Source of the DNA: Bradyrhizobium niftali
Lineage (GTDB): Bacteria; Pseudomonadota; Alphaproteobacteria; Rhizobiales; Xanthobacteraceae
Length of the DNA stretch: 64,000 nt
Direction: 5' to 3'
NCBI RefSeq assembly: GCF_004571025.1
Contig: NZ_SPQT01000015.1
Coordinates: 62,001-126,000 of the forward strand
Shown: one piece after another, positions 35,315-45,527 of the stretch
How positions within the stretch are numbered: the stretch's first letter is position 1
How the letters are laid out: every line of letters begins with the position of its first letter
Translations under genes and position numbers: made by a program
Notes under the pieces: generated by a model
What the model was told of the DNA's origin: nothing
Database searches by the model: none
Seen by the model: only the letters and a program-made list of their open reading frames with translations

Positions 35315-36145
35315 TCAATTCAACCACAGCCGCGGCAACGCCGCACCGGTACGCGCCAGCACCGCCATCATGTCGGCGCGCAAGCGCGCCGCATCTTGGG
35401 CACAGAACCGCGCCATTGCAAAGCCATTCCAGGCCGAGATTCCGACCTCGCCGGCGAAGGATTCCGAGGCCTCCCGAATGCGCTCGATGAGCGCCTCGTC
35501 GCCGGGGACGATCAGCGCCGTGCCGATCGCGGCGCCCCCCTTGGCCACCGCGGACCTCGCGAGTTTCGCGCCTATATTGCCGTCGAGCCTGACGGTCTCG
35601 GCAAAGACCAGCCGGCCGCCGCGGGAGAGCCGCCAGCGGTCGACGAACTCGCCCTGCTCCATCCGCTCACCCATGGCAGTGCGGCCGAACACCACGATCT
35701 CGCAAAGCAGAAGCGAGGCCGCCTCATCGAGCGCGATGTCGAAGCGACGATGGACACGGGCACGATCAAACAGAATGGTCTCCTGCGGCAGCCAGGACAG
35801 ATGCGCGCCTGCGCCGACCTTCAGGGCGATATTGAGCTCTGCCGCCGGGCCCGGCGCGCGATAGACCTTCTCCGCGGCCGCCGTGGTCAGCGTCAGCCGC
35901 GTGGCATCGGCCGCTGATATCTCGACATCGAAGCGATCACCGCCGGCAACGCCACCGGCCGTGTTGACGAACACGCCGGAGAGCCCCTCATCCTCCGGCG
36001 AAGGAAAGCGCACACGCAGCGAGCCGGATTCATGCAACGCACCGCGCCGCGTCACGCCGTCGCGCGCGTGCACGTCGAACCTGACCGCGCCGCGGGCGCG
36101 GTTGGCTTCGAATATGGTGGACGTGACTGATAGTTCGCTGCGCAT
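35315..36145 (-). CDS. ureD: Urease accessory protein UreD
   Basis: This 276-residue accessory protein has the family core GVFVNTAGGVAGGDRFDVEI and the LSWLPQETILFDRARVHRRF stretch. UreD binds apo-urease and forms the nickel channel with UreF and UreG. The ATG at 36145 follows GGGGAGG closely (three bases), which is tight; an upstream TTG at 36172 is less likely. It follows urtE by 32 bases, tying uptake and enzyme genes together. Confidence 0.93.
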   Translation of the reverse strand: MRSELSVTSTIFEANRARGAVRFDVHARDGVTRRGALHESGSLRVRFPSPEDEGLSGVFVNTAGGVAGGDRFDVEISAADATRLTLTTAAAEKVYRAPGPAAELNIALKVGAGAHLSWLPQETILFDRARVHRRFDIALDEAASLLLCEIVVFGRTAMGERMEQGEFVDRWRLSRGGRLVFAETVRLDGNIGAKLARSAVAKGGAAIGTALIVPGDEALIERIREASESFAGEVGISAWNGFAMARFCAQDAARLRADMMAVLARTGAALPRLWLN

Positions 36146-36177
36146 CCGCCTCCCCAGCCGGTCGCGGCACAAATGGC

Positions 36178-36873
36178 TTACAGAGCCATCTGACGGCTGA
36201 TCTCGCTCGCGTCGAGATTGGTGCGGTCGCAGGTGAACTTCACCGCGCCGCGATCCATCACGGCGAAACTGTCGCCGAGTTCGCAGGCAAAGTCGAGATA
36301 TTGTTCGACCAGCACGATGGCGATGTTGCCGAGGTTGCGCAAGTAGGAGATGGCGCGGCCGATGTCCTTGATGATCGAGGGCTGGATGCCCTCGGTCGGC
36401 TCGTCGAGCAGCAGCAGCTTCGGCCGCATCACCAGGGCACGCCCGATCGCGAGCTGCTGTTGCTGGCCGCCGGAGAGGTCGCCGCCGCGCCGGCCGAGCA
36501 TGGATTGCAGCACCGGAAACAGCGAGAACACGTCGTCCGGGATGTGCTTGTCCTCGCGCTTGAGCGGACCGAAGCCGGTCTTGAGATTCTCCTCGACCGT
36601 CAGCAGCGGAAAGATCTCGCGGCCCTGCGGCACGAAGCCGATGCCCTTGCGCGCCCGCTCGTAAGGCTTGAGGCCCGTGATGTCGCTACCGTCGAACACG
36701 ATCGCGCCCGAGGAGATCGGATATTGCCCAACCATGGCACGCAGCAGCGAGGTTTTGCCGACGCCGTTGCGCCCGAGCACGCAAGTCACCTTGCCGGGCT
36801 CGGCCGCGATCGAGACGCCGCGCAGCGCCTGCGCCGCACCGTAGAACAGGTTGATGTCTTTGACTTCGAGCAT
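36178..36873 (-). CDS. urtE: Urea ABC transporter ATP-binding subunit UrtE
   Basis: This 231-residue LivF-type ATPase has Walker A GRNGVGKT (34-41), DLSGGQQQQLAIGRAL and Walker B with LLLDEPTEG. It is the second ATPase of the urea importer, next to urtD (3-base gap) and upstream of ureD. The urtABCDE order and the urease genes behind it support urea rather than branched amino acids as substrate. Confidence 0.95.
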   Translation of the reverse strand: MLEVKDINLFYGAAQALRGVSIAAEPGKVTCVLGRNGVGKTSLLRAMVGQYPISSGAIVFDGSDITGLKPYERARKGIGFVPQGREIFPLLTVEENLKTGFGPLKREDKHIPDDVFSLFPVLQSMLGRRGGDLSGGQQQQLAIGRALVMRPKLLLLDEPTEGIQPSIIKDIGRAISYLRNLGNIAIVLVEQYLDFACELGDSFAVMDRGAVKFTCDRTNLDASEISRQMAL

Positions 36874-36876
36874 CGG

Positions 36877-37638
36877 TCAGCGTCCCAGATAGACTTCGAT
36901 GACCCGCTCGTTGGACGAGACCTGGTCGATGGTTCCTTCCGCGAGCACCGTGCCTTCATGCAGGCAGGTGACCTTGACGCCGAGCTCGCGCACGAACGTC
37001 ATGTCGTGCTCGACCACCATGACGGTGTGGGTCTTGTTGATCTCCTTCAGCAGCTCGGCCGTGAGATGCGTCTCGACGTCGGTCATGCCGGCGACGGGCT
37101 CGTCGACCAGAAGCAGCTTTGGATCCTGCGCCAGCAGCATGCCGATCTCGAGCCACTGCTTCTGGCCGTGGCTGAGGCTGCCGGCGAGGCGGTTGCGCGA
37201 CTCGGTGAGGCGGATCGTCTCCAGCACCTTGTCGATGCGCTCGGACTCGGCCTTGCTGCCGCGCCAGAACAGCGTGCCCTTGACGCTGTGGTCGACATTG
37301 AGCGCCAGCAGCAGATTGTCCTGCACGGTCTGGCTCTCGAACACGGTCGGTTTCTGGAATTTGCGGCCGATGCCGAGCTCGGCGATGCGGGTCTCGTCCA
37401 GCCGCGTCAGGTCGGTGACGCCGTCGAACAGCACCGTGCCCTCGTCCGGCTTGGTCTTGCCGGTGATGATATCCATCATCGTGGTCTTGCCGGCGCCGTT
37501 CGGGCCTATGATGGCGCGCATCTCGCCGGGTGCGAGCGTCAGAGAGAGGTTGTTGATGGCGTGGAAGCCGTCGAACGAGACGTGCACGCCGTCGAGATAG
37601 AGCATCGCGGAGGTTGCGCGGGTGTCCATGACGTTCAT
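36877..37638 (-). CDS. urtD: Urea ABC transporter ATP-binding subunit UrtD
   Basis: This 253-residue LivG-type ATPase has Walker A GPNGAGKTT, SHGQKQWLEIGM as the signature motif (SHGQ in place of SGGQ, typical of UrtD), and Walker B LLLVDEPVAGM. The ATG at 37638 follows GGAGGAAGCGCA and overlaps the urtC stop by four bases (ATGA). The open frame before it belongs to urtC in another frame. Confidence 0.95.
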   Translation of the reverse strand: MNVMDTRATSAMLYLDGVHVSFDGFHAINNLSLTLAPGEMRAIIGPNGAGKTTMMDIITGKTKPDEGTVLFDGVTDLTRLDETRIAELGIGRKFQKPTVFESQTVQDNLLLALNVDHSVKGTLFWRGSKAESERIDKVLETIRLTESRNRLAGSLSHGQKQWLEIGMLLAQDPKLLLVDEPVAGMTDVETHLTAELLKEINKTHTVMVVEHDMTFVRELGVKVTCLHEGTVLAEGTIDQVSSNERVIEVYLGR

Positions 37639-38813
37639 TGCGCTTCCTCCGCCATCTTGGGTTCGCTGACGCCGTCCTCGGCCGCGGCACTCACAGTCGT
37701 CTCGGCCGGGCGCTTTTCCTGCGACGAAGCCCACCAGGCATTGAAGGTGCCGACGATGCCCTTGGGCAGCAGAAGCGTCACCAGGATGAAAAGCGCGCCG
37801 AGCATGAACAGCCAGTATGGCGCCAGCATGCCGGAGGTGAAGAACGTCTTTGCGTAATTGACGACGACGGCGCCGAGCGCCGCGCCCACCAGCGTGCCGC
37901 GGCCGCCGACCGCGACCCAGATCACCGCCTCGATCGAATTGCCCGGCGCGAATTCGCTCGGATTGATGATGCCGACCTGCGGCACGTAGAGCGCGCCGGC
38001 AACGCCGGCCATGCAGGCCGACACCGTGAACACGAACAGCTTGTAGGATTCGACACGGTAGCCGAGGAAGCGGGTACGCGATTCCGCGTCACGCACCGCG
38101 ATCAGCACCTTGCCGAGCTTGGACGAGACGATGGCGCGGCAGATCAGGAAGCCCAGGATCAGCGCCAGGCAGCTCAGCGCAAACAGCGCGGCACGGGTGC
38201 CTTCGGCCTGCACGTTGAAGCCCAGGATGTCCTTGAAGTCGGTCAGGCCGTTGTTGCCGCCGAAGCCGAAATCATTGCGGAAGAAGGCAAGCAGCAGCGC
38301 ATAGGTCATCGCCTGCGTGATGATCGACAGATACACACCGGTGACGCGGGAGCGGAAGGCGAGCCAGCCGAAGCAGAAGGCGAGCAGGCCGGGCACGACC
38401 AGCACCATCAGCGCGGCGAACCAGAACATGTCGAAGCCGTACCAGTACCAGGGCAGCTTCGAATAGTTCAGGAACACCATGAAGTCGGGCAGGATCGGGT
38501 TGCCGTAGACGCCGCGGGTGCCGATCTGCCGCATCAGGTACATGCCCATCGCGTAGCCGCCGAGCGCGAAGAAAGCGCCGTGGCCGAGCGAGAGGATGCC
38601 GCAATAGCCCCAGATCAGGTCGATCGCGAGGGCCAGGATGGCGTAGCAGACATATTTGCCCCAGAGCGCGACCAGGTAGGTCGGCACTTGCAGGAACGAG
38701 CCCGCGGGCAGCAGCAGGTTTGACAACGGGATCAACACGCCCAGCGCGGCGACAACCAGCAGGAAGACAGTCGCGCCGCGGTCCAGCGATCGCGTCAGCA
38801 TGTGAGGGGTCAT
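37635..38813 (-). CDS. urtC: Urea ABC transporter permease UrtC
   Basis: This 392-residue LivM-type permease has about ten transmembrane segments and the family motifs IWGYCGILSLGHGAFFALG and AVGGRGTLVGAALGA. The start is the ATG at 38813, overlapping the urtB stop (ATGA). Longer frames reaching to 39263 run through urtB on the same strand and are not coding. Confidence 0.95.
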   Translation of the reverse strand: MTPHMLTRSLDRGATVFLLVVAALGVLIPLSNLLLPAGSFLQVPTYLVALWGKYVCYAILALAIDLIWGYCGILSLGHGAFFALGGYAMGMYLMRQIGTRGVYGNPILPDFMVFLNYSKLPWYWYGFDMFWFAALMVLVVPGLLAFCFGWLAFRSRVTGVYLSIITQAMTYALLLAFFRNDFGFGGNNGLTDFKDILGFNVQAEGTRAALFALSCLALILGFLICRAIVSSKLGKVLIAVRDAESRTRFLGYRVESYKLFVFTVSACMAGVAGALYVPQVGIINPSEFAPGNSIEAVIWVAVGGRGTLVGAALGAVVVNYAKTFFTSGMLAPYWLFMLGALFILVTLLLPKGIVGTFNAWWASSQEKRPAETTVSAAAEDGVSEPKMAEEAQ

Positions 38814-40417
38814 GCTTCCACCGCACGGCCCTTGAGCGCGAACAGGCCGCGCGGCCGCTTTTGAATGAACAGGATGATGAGAACCAGGATGGCGATCTTG
38901 CCGAGCACGGCGCCTGCCACCGGCTCCAGGAACTTGTTGGCGATGCCGAGCGTGAAGGCGCCGACCAGCGTGCCCCAGAGATTGCCGACCCCACCGAACA
39001 CCACGACCATGAAGCTGTCGATGATATAGCTCTGGCCGAGATTGGGGCTGACATTGTCGATCTGCGACAGCGCCACGCCGGCGATGCCGGCAATGCCCGA
39101 ACCGAGGCCGAAGGTGAGCGCGTCGACGCGCGAGGTGGCGATCCCCATCGAGGCCGCCATGCGGCGGTTCTGCGTCACGGCGCGCATCTCGAGGCCCAGC
39201 GCGGTGTAGCGCAGCATCGCCAGCAGGATCGCGAACACGGCGAGCGTGAAGCAGAGGATCCACAGCCGGTTATAGGTGATGGTGATCTGGCCGAGCTCGA
39301 AGGCGCCGCTCATCCAGGAGGGATTGCCGACCTCGCGGTTGGTCGGGCCGAACATGGTGCGGACGGCCTGCTGGAGCACCAGCGACAGGCCCCAGGTCGC
39401 CAGCAGCGTCTCCAGTGGACGGCCGTAGAGGAAGCGGATGATGCTGCGCTCGATCAGAACGCCGATCGCGCCGGCGACGAGAAAGGCGAGCGGCACGGCG
39501 ATCAGCAACGAATAGTCGAACAGGCCGGGATAACGGGTGCGGATCACCTCCTGCACCACGAAGGTGGTGTAGGCCCCGATCATCACCATCTCGCCATGAG
39601 CCATGTTGATGACGCCCATCACGCCGAAGGTGATGGCGAGCCCGATCGCCGCGAGCAGCAGCACCGAGCCGAGCGAGAGGCCGTACCAGGCATTCTGTAC
39701 CGTGGACCAGATCGCGAGCGAGCTCTGGATCGAGCCGATCGCACTCGCGGCGGCCTTGGTCACCGAGGCCGGCTGGTCGCCCATGCCGGTGAGCAGCGCC
39801 ATCGCCTCCTGGTCGCCGCGCGCCTTGAGGGTGGCGACGGCCTCGAGCTTCTCCACCTCGGTGGCGTCGGACTTGAACAGCAGGATCGCCGCGCGGGCGT
39901 CGCCGAGCGCAGCCTTGACGGATTTGTTGGTTTCCTTGGCGAGCGCGGCATTGACGGCTTCGAGCGCGGTCTCCTCATGCGACTTGAAGACAGACTGCGC
40001 GGCCTGGAGGCGCGTTCCGACATCCGGCGACTGAAGCGTCAGGCTGCCGACCGCGGCATCGACGCTGCGGCGCAGGCGATTGTTGAGACGGACCGCGCTC
40101 GCGCTGTCGGGAACGCTGGCGACGGACTGGCCGGTCGCCGCATCGATCGACTTGCCGTCGGCGCCGGTGACGTAGACCTTCTTGCTGTCCGGATCGGCCA
40201 TGAGGCGGCCGTCCTGGAGCGCGCTGATGATGGGAAAGGCCAGCGGATTGCCGCTGCTCGCGACCACGCCGATCGCTTCTTCCGTGTCGGAATAATCATC
40301 GTTGGCGAATTTGGCGACCGCATCCTCGAACGGACCGGCGAAGGCCGGCAGTGCGAACGCGATCAGGAATAACGAGAGCAGGAGCGAACAGAGGCGGGCG
40401 GACAAATTGGCTAGCAC
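38810..40417 (-). CDS. urtB: Urea ABC transporter permease UrtB
   Basis: The 535-residue protein has a signal peptide (about 8-27), then a roughly 200-residue soluble, helix-rich extracytoplasmic domain, and a C-terminal LivH-type permease of about eight segments (LAITFGVMGVINMAHGEMVMIGAYT). The extra N-terminal domain is a regular feature of proteobacterial UrtB compared with LivH; its role is unknown. It starts 84 bases after urtA, beyond a strong stem-loop. Confidence 0.94.
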   Translation of the reverse strand: MLANLSARLCSLLLSLFLIAFALPAFAGPFEDAVAKFANDDYSDTEEAIGVVASSGNPLAFPIISALQDGRLMADPDSKKVYVTGADGKSIDAATGQSVASVPDSASAVRLNNRLRRSVDAAVGSLTLQSPDVGTRLQAAQSVFKSHEETALEAVNAALAKETNKSVKAALGDARAAILLFKSDATEVEKLEAVATLKARGDQEAMALLTGMGDQPASVTKAAASAIGSIQSSLAIWSTVQNAWYGLSLGSVLLLAAIGLAITFGVMGVINMAHGEMVMIGAYTTFVVQEVIRTRYPGLFDYSLLIAVPLAFLVAGAIGVLIERSIIRFLYGRPLETLLATWGLSLVLQQAVRTMFGPTNREVGNPSWMSGAFELGQITITYNRLWILCFTLAVFAILLAMLRYTALGLEMRAVTQNRRMAASMGIATSRVDALTFGLGSGIAGIAGVALSQIDNVSPNLGQSYIIDSFMVVVFGGVGNLWGTLVGAFTLGIANKFLEPVAGAVLGKIAILVLIILFIQKRPRGLFALKGRAVEA

Positions 40418-40443
40418 TGTGAATGACCCCGGCAGAAATGGGT

Positions 40444-40473
40444 GGAGAAGGCGGCAGGATCGCCGCCTTCTCC
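40444..40473 (-). other. Intercistronic stem-loop between urtA and urtB
   Basis: GGAGAAGGCGGC (40444-40455) pairs perfectly with GCCGCCTTCTCC (40462-40473) around a six-base loop. No T-run follows, so it is probably an mRNA-stabilising or processing structure that lets the binding protein be made in excess over the permease genes, a common arrangement for ABC importers. Confidence 0.75.
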
Positions 40474-40501
40474 AGTCGCGTAGTGGAGCGTCAGATCCGG
40501 A

Positions 40502-41824
40502 TCAGGAGCCCGAACCCAGGCACTTGTTGGTCTTGGTGTTGAAGTTGCCGCACTTCTTGCCGACCCAATCGCCGATCAGGTCCTTGGAGCCGTCGAGCTC
40601 CTTCGACCAGGCGTCGCCAGCGACAAGACCCGGGGTCTTCCAGACCACGTCGAACTGACCGTTCGCCTTGATCTCGCCGATGAACACCGGCTTGGTGATG
40701 TGGTGGTTCGGAAGCATCTTGGAGGTGCCGCCGGTCAGGTTCTTGGCTTCGATGCCCGGGAGAGCGTCGATGACCTTGTCGGGATCGGTCGACTTCACCT
40801 TCTCGACCGCCTTGACCCACATGTCGAAGCCGATCACGTGCGCTTCCATCGGATCGTTGGTCACGCGCTTCGGATTCTTGGTGTAGGCCTGCCACGCCTT
40901 GATGAACTTCTCGTTCTCCGGCGACTTGATCGACTGGAAGTAGTTCCAGGCGGCCAGATGGCCGAGCAGCGGCTTGGTGTCGATGCCGGCGAGCTCTTCC
41001 TCACCCACCGAGAACGCGACCACCGGGATGTCCTTCGCCTTGATGCCCTGGTTGCCGAGCTCCTTGTAGAAGGGGACGTTGGCGTCGCCGTTGATGGTCG
41101 AGACCACCGCGGTCTTCTTGCCGGCCGAGCCGAACTTCTTGATGTCGGCCACGATCGTCTGCCAGTCGGAGTGACCGAACGGCGTGTAGTTGATCATGAT
41201 GTCTTCCTGGGCGACACCCTTCGACTTCAGATAGGCTTCCAGGATCTTGTTGGTGGTGCGCGGATAGACGTAGTCGGTGCCCGCGAGCACCCAGCGCTTC
41301 ACCTTCTCGTCCTTCATCAGGTAGTCGACGGCGGGGATCGCCTGCTGGTTCGGCGCAGCACCCGTGTAGAACACGTTGCGCTCGCTCTCCTCGCCCTCGT
41401 ACTGCACGGGGTAGAACAGGATGTTGTTCAGCTCCTTGAACACCGGGAGCACCGACTTGCGCGACACCGAGGTCCAGCAGCCGAACACGACCGAGACCTT
41501 GTCCTTGGTGATCAGCTCGCGGGCCTTTTCGGCGAACAGCGGCCAGTTCGAAGCGGGATCGACGACGACGGCTTCGAGCTTCTTGCCGAGCACGCCGCCC
41601 TTCTTGTTCTGCTCATCGATCAGGAAGAGGATGGTGTCCTTCAGCGTGGTTTCGCTGATGGCCATGGTGCCGGAGAGAGAGTGAAGCACACCGACCTTGA
41701 TGGTGTCGTCCGCGGCCTTCGCGCCGGAAATTGAGGCCAGACCGAGCATCAGTCCGGCGGTCGCAGCGAGCACGCCGCGGCGGCTAAATGACGCCGCTAT
41801 ATCGTGAGTGGATTTGGTAAGCAT
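40502..41824 (-). CDS. urtA: Urea ABC transporter substrate-binding protein
   Basis: This 440-residue periplasmic binding protein of the LivJ/UrtA type (TIKVGVLHSLSGTMAISETTLKD at the mature start) begins with a twin-arginine-like signal (SFSRRGVLAATAGLMLGLA). It captures urea for UrtBCDE. The ATG at 41824 has GGGAG 11 bases upstream; the frame is open to 41995 but that part is the promoter and leader. It is first in the urt-ure cluster and preceded by a sigma-54 promoter. Confidence 0.95.
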   Translation of the reverse strand: MLTKSTHDIAASFSRRGVLAATAGLMLGLASISGAKAADDTIKVGVLHSLSGTMAISETTLKDTILFLIDEQNKKGGVLGKKLEAVVVDPASNWPLFAEKARELITKDKVSVVFGCWTSVSRKSVLPVFKELNNILFYPVQYEGEESERNVFYTGAAPNQQAIPAVDYLMKDEKVKRWVLAGTDYVYPRTTNKILEAYLKSKGVAQEDIMINYTPFGHSDWQTIVADIKKFGSAGKKTAVVSTINGDANVPFYKELGNQGIKAKDIPVVAFSVGEEELAGIDTKPLLGHLAAWNYFQSIKSPENEKFIKAWQAYTKNPKRVTNDPMEAHVIGFDMWVKAVEKVKSTDPDKVIDALPGIEAKNLTGGTSKMLPNHHITKPVFIGEIKANGQFDVVWKTPGLVAGDAWSKELDGSKDLIGDWVGKKCGNFNTKTNKCLGSGS

Positions 41825-41897
41825 TTGTGTATCATCTCCCTGACGCAGACGTGAAAACGCTGCGAAACGGCCCCACGGCCGCCTGCGGTTAACGGAA

Positions 41898-41914
41898 TCG
41901 CAAGAACCATGCCA
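41898..41914 (-). promoter_or_regulatory. Predicted sigma-54 promoter of urtA
   Basis: The minus strand reads TGGCATG-GTTC-TTGCGA, with GG at -24 and GC at -12 in correct spacing and only one mismatch to the TGGCAC(G)-N4/5-TTGC consensus. Transcription would start near 41888, about 64 bases before the urtA ATG. It implies control by an enhancer-binding activator such as NtrC. Confidence 0.85.
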
Positions 41915-41987
41915 TGGGCTGGACACACACCAAGCCATTGGTTTTATTCGAAAAACTGGCAAAAATCGAAATTTAGCCGCAGTCTGA

Positions 41988-42006
41988 TTGCTCAAGACTT
42001 GAGCAA
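41988..42006. promoter_or_regulatory. Perfect 19-bp palindrome upstream of urtA
   Basis: TTGCTCAAG-A-CTTGAGCAA is a perfect inverted repeat with a single central base. It lies about 100 to 118 bases upstream of the predicted sigma-54 start, the usual place of an activator (enhancer) site. A half-site (TTGAGCAAAA) lies about 40 bases further out. It does not match the common NtrC consensus (GCACC-N5-GGTGC), so the protein that binds it is open. Confidence 0.65.
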
Positions 42007-42328
42007 ATAAATTGTATGCTAATGTGGCAGACAGTGCGTTTTTTGAGCAAAACGATACCTCTGTCTAAATTTCCGGCATAACTATTTCTGCACCGCAAAC
42101 GCCGTTTCGGGCCAACCTGCCTTGAAAGCGCCCGCTCAATGTTCCATATGGACGGTCGAGACCTCTTGCGAATCAAGGGGTCGTTGCGAGCCGCGTGTTC
42201 TTAAGCCCTCTACGGGCGTCTGGCTTGCCCCATATCTCCCAAGCCATCCGACACCCCAAACACGCAGGTGTCTTCTCGACACCCGTTTGCGCGCGCCGCG
42301 CTGAATGCGCCGGGCGCCCGCCTTTGAC

Positions 42329-43885
<1,557 letters not shown>

Positions 43886-43908
43886 CCGTCCACGACCTGG
43901 AGACATTC

Positions 43909-44199
43909 ATGGCTAAGGAAGAGCTGATCCAGTTCGAAGGACTGGTCACCGAAATCCTCCCCGACGCCCGCTACCGCGTGCAGCTCGATGCCGGACACGA
44001 GATCGTTGCCTACACCGCCGGCAAGATGAAGAAGAACCGCATCAAGACGCTCGCGGGCGACCGCGTGACGGTGGAGATGTCGCCCTACGATCTCGAGAAG
44101 GGCCGACTGATTTTCCGCCACAAGGACGAACGTCCCGCATCATCCGGCGGACCGCCGCGGGGTGGCGCGCAGCGCGGTGGTCAGTTCCGTCGCCGCTAA
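43909..44199 (+). CDS. infA: Translation initiation factor IF-1 with extended C-terminus
   Basis: The 96-residue protein has the S1/OB-fold of IF-1 (KEELIQFEGLVTEILPDARY to PYDLEKGRLIFRHK), 71 residues long as usual, followed by a Gly/Arg/Pro-rich tail (GGPPRGGAQRGGQFRRR) of about 20 residues not found in typical 72-residue IF-1. It lies 23 bases after the helicase gene and ahead of cspA. Such copies often accompany a second canonical infA elsewhere, but that cannot be checked here. GGAG lies eight bases before the ATG. Confidence 0.92.
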   Translation: MAKEELIQFEGLVTEILPDARYRVQLDAGHEIVAYTAGKMKKNRIKTLAGDRVTVEMSPYDLEKGRLIFRHKDERPASSGGPPRGGAQRGGQFRRR

Positions 44200-44212
44200 G
44201 CGGCGAACGACC

Positions 44213-44234
44213 ATTCCGCGCGCAAGCGCGGAAT
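44213..44234 (+). terminator. Stem-loop after infA, weak terminator candidate
   Basis: A perfect 9-bp stem ATTCCGCGC/GCGCGGAAT with GCAA loop lies 13 bases past the infA stop. It is followed by TAAAAT rather than a T-run, so termination is doubtful; transcript stabilisation is as likely. Confidence 0.35.
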
Positions 44235-44476
44235 TAAAATGCTGACCTGTATGCTGATCTGCCGCGCACATCGCGGCGGATCAAAAAATCGTGCGCGTCA
44301 GGATTGTTTTGAAGCCCCATTTCCAATAAAATGAATTAATCGATTTTCGGCCGGACGACATTGGCATCCACCGGTACAGCCGGTTCAGACACGCTGACGA
44401 CCCTTCCAGAAATTCGATCTAACCTGCCCGCGCGAGCGGGCTCTTACATTGTGTTATCTGAGAAGGAACTACCCCC

Positions 44477-44689
44477 GTGAGCATGGGAACCGTGAAGTGG
44501 TTTAACGCGACCAAGGGCTTTGGCTTCATCCAGCCCGACGACGGCGGCAAGGACGTGTTCGTGCACATCAGCGCCGTCGAGCGCGCTGGCCTCGGCACGC
44601 TGCGCGAAGGCCAGAAGATCTCCTACGAGATCGTTGCCGATCGCCGGTCCGGCAAGTCGGCCGCCGACAATCTTCGCTCCGCCGGCTGA
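44477..44689 (+). CDS. cspA: Cold-shock protein, CspA family
   Basis: This 70-residue single cold-shock domain has RNP1 KGFGFI and RNP2 VFVHIS. It is an RNA chaperone that melts structures at low temperature. The GTG at 44477 is favoured over ATG 44483 because AAGGA lies nine bases upstream. The 277-base leader before it, after infA, is long enough to carry a cold-responsive RNA fold, as in other cspA genes, but I could not define one. A strong terminator follows. Confidence 0.95.
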   Translation: MSMGTVKWFNATKGFGFIQPDDGGKDVFVHISAVERAGLGTLREGQKISYEIVADRRSGKSAADNLRSAG

Positions 44690-44741
44690 GCCAACGGACC
44701 TTCGGTCCGGATCGGCTCGAGCGAGCAAACCAAAACAACAG

Positions 44742-44772
44742 AAAAGGCCGTGCGCGACGCACGGCCTTTTTT
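44742..44772 (+). terminator. Intrinsic terminator after cspA
   Basis: AAAAGGCCGTGCG-cga-CGCACGGCCTTTTTT is a perfect 13-bp stem with T-tract, about 52 bases after the cspA stop. Confidence 0.92.
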
Positions 44773-44879
44773 CATGTTCGACGAACCGGGAGAATCCCTC
44801 CTCGCCGGTGCGAGAGGCCGGACCGGACCGCACGATCCTGCCCGGCAATCCCGCCTATCAGTCTTGCTAGTTGGTCTTG

Positions 44880-45371
44880 CTAGTTGGGCTTGGCGCCGGC
44901 GTTGCCGCTGGCATTGTTGCTCAGCGTACCGGCCTGGCTCATCGTGGTGTTGAAGAAATTGTCGCTGTCGCCCAGCGTCACGCGACGCTGGCAAATCGGC
45001 ATGCAGCTATAGGACTCGCGCTCGACCCCGCGATAGACAGTGACGAGCCGGTCGCTCGGACCTTCGACCTGGATCTGGCGATCGACCAGGATCTCGCCGC
45101 CCCTATCGAGCGCGATGAAATTGGTGGCGCCGTAGCCCTTGCCGGTCACGACGATCATGCCGCCGGGCTGGAGCGTGACGTCGGCGATGAGGGGATTGCC
45201 GACGACGATGGTCGCCACCTTACCGGGCAGCCGGACCAGCTTGGCCTGATCGACATTGACGGCGATGGTGTCGGCGGTGGATTCGGCAAGACCGGCAGCC
45301 GGCGATGCCAGCACCGCGGCCACAACCAGAAGACACACGCGCGCATGGCGACGCAGCAGTTCTTTACGCAT
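44880..45371 (-). CDS. Orphan secretin N-domain (CpaC N-terminal-like) protein
   Basis: This 163-residue exported protein has a signal peptide (ARVCLLVVAAVLASPAAGLA) and a single domain like the N-terminal pilus-assembly domain of CpaC/RcpA secretins (KLVRLPGKVATIVVGNPLIADVTLQ then a VTGKGYGATNFIALD stretch). It has no secretin channel domain. A CMPIC pair and an Asn/Ala-rich C-terminus follow. It lies about 1.3 kb before the Flp pilin gene on the other strand. It could modulate the pilus secretin, but its function is not known. Confidence 0.85.
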   Translation of the reverse strand: MRKELLRRHARVCLLVVAAVLASPAAGLAESTADTIAVNVDQAKLVRLPGKVATIVVGNPLIADVTLQPGGMIVVTGKGYGATNFIALDRGGEILVDRQIQVEGPSDRLVTVYRGVERESYSCMPICQRRVTLGDSDNFFNTTMSQAGTLSNNASGNAGAKPN

Positions 45372-45527
45372 ACTCTTACTCCCGGGACGTCACAAACCGG
45401 CAGAAGCGATCAGATAACAGCGGAGCCGGTGCCCGACCGCGCTAACCTGCCCTCAATTCGTGAACGTTCCGCAAATTCGCCGACTATTGTTTGAACGGAC
45501 TGGCGCTTTGCGGCCTTCGCGGTCGTG

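Larger units (their letters stand above)
41825..42328. other. 500-base divergent control region urtA / helicase
   Basis: The region is AT-rich next to its surroundings and holds no credible gene. It contains the urtA sigma-54 promoter (41898-41914), a 19-bp palindrome (41988-42006) and a further half-site TTTTGAGCAAAA (42040-42051), and then the long leader of the RhlE-type helicase on the other strand (about 42070-42328), in which I see no clear ribosome site. Confidence 0.65.

Noticed and set aside
38814..39263. N-terminal extension of UrtC
   Set aside because: It runs through the 3' part of urtB. The ATGA overlap at 38810-38813 gives a normal-length UrtC.
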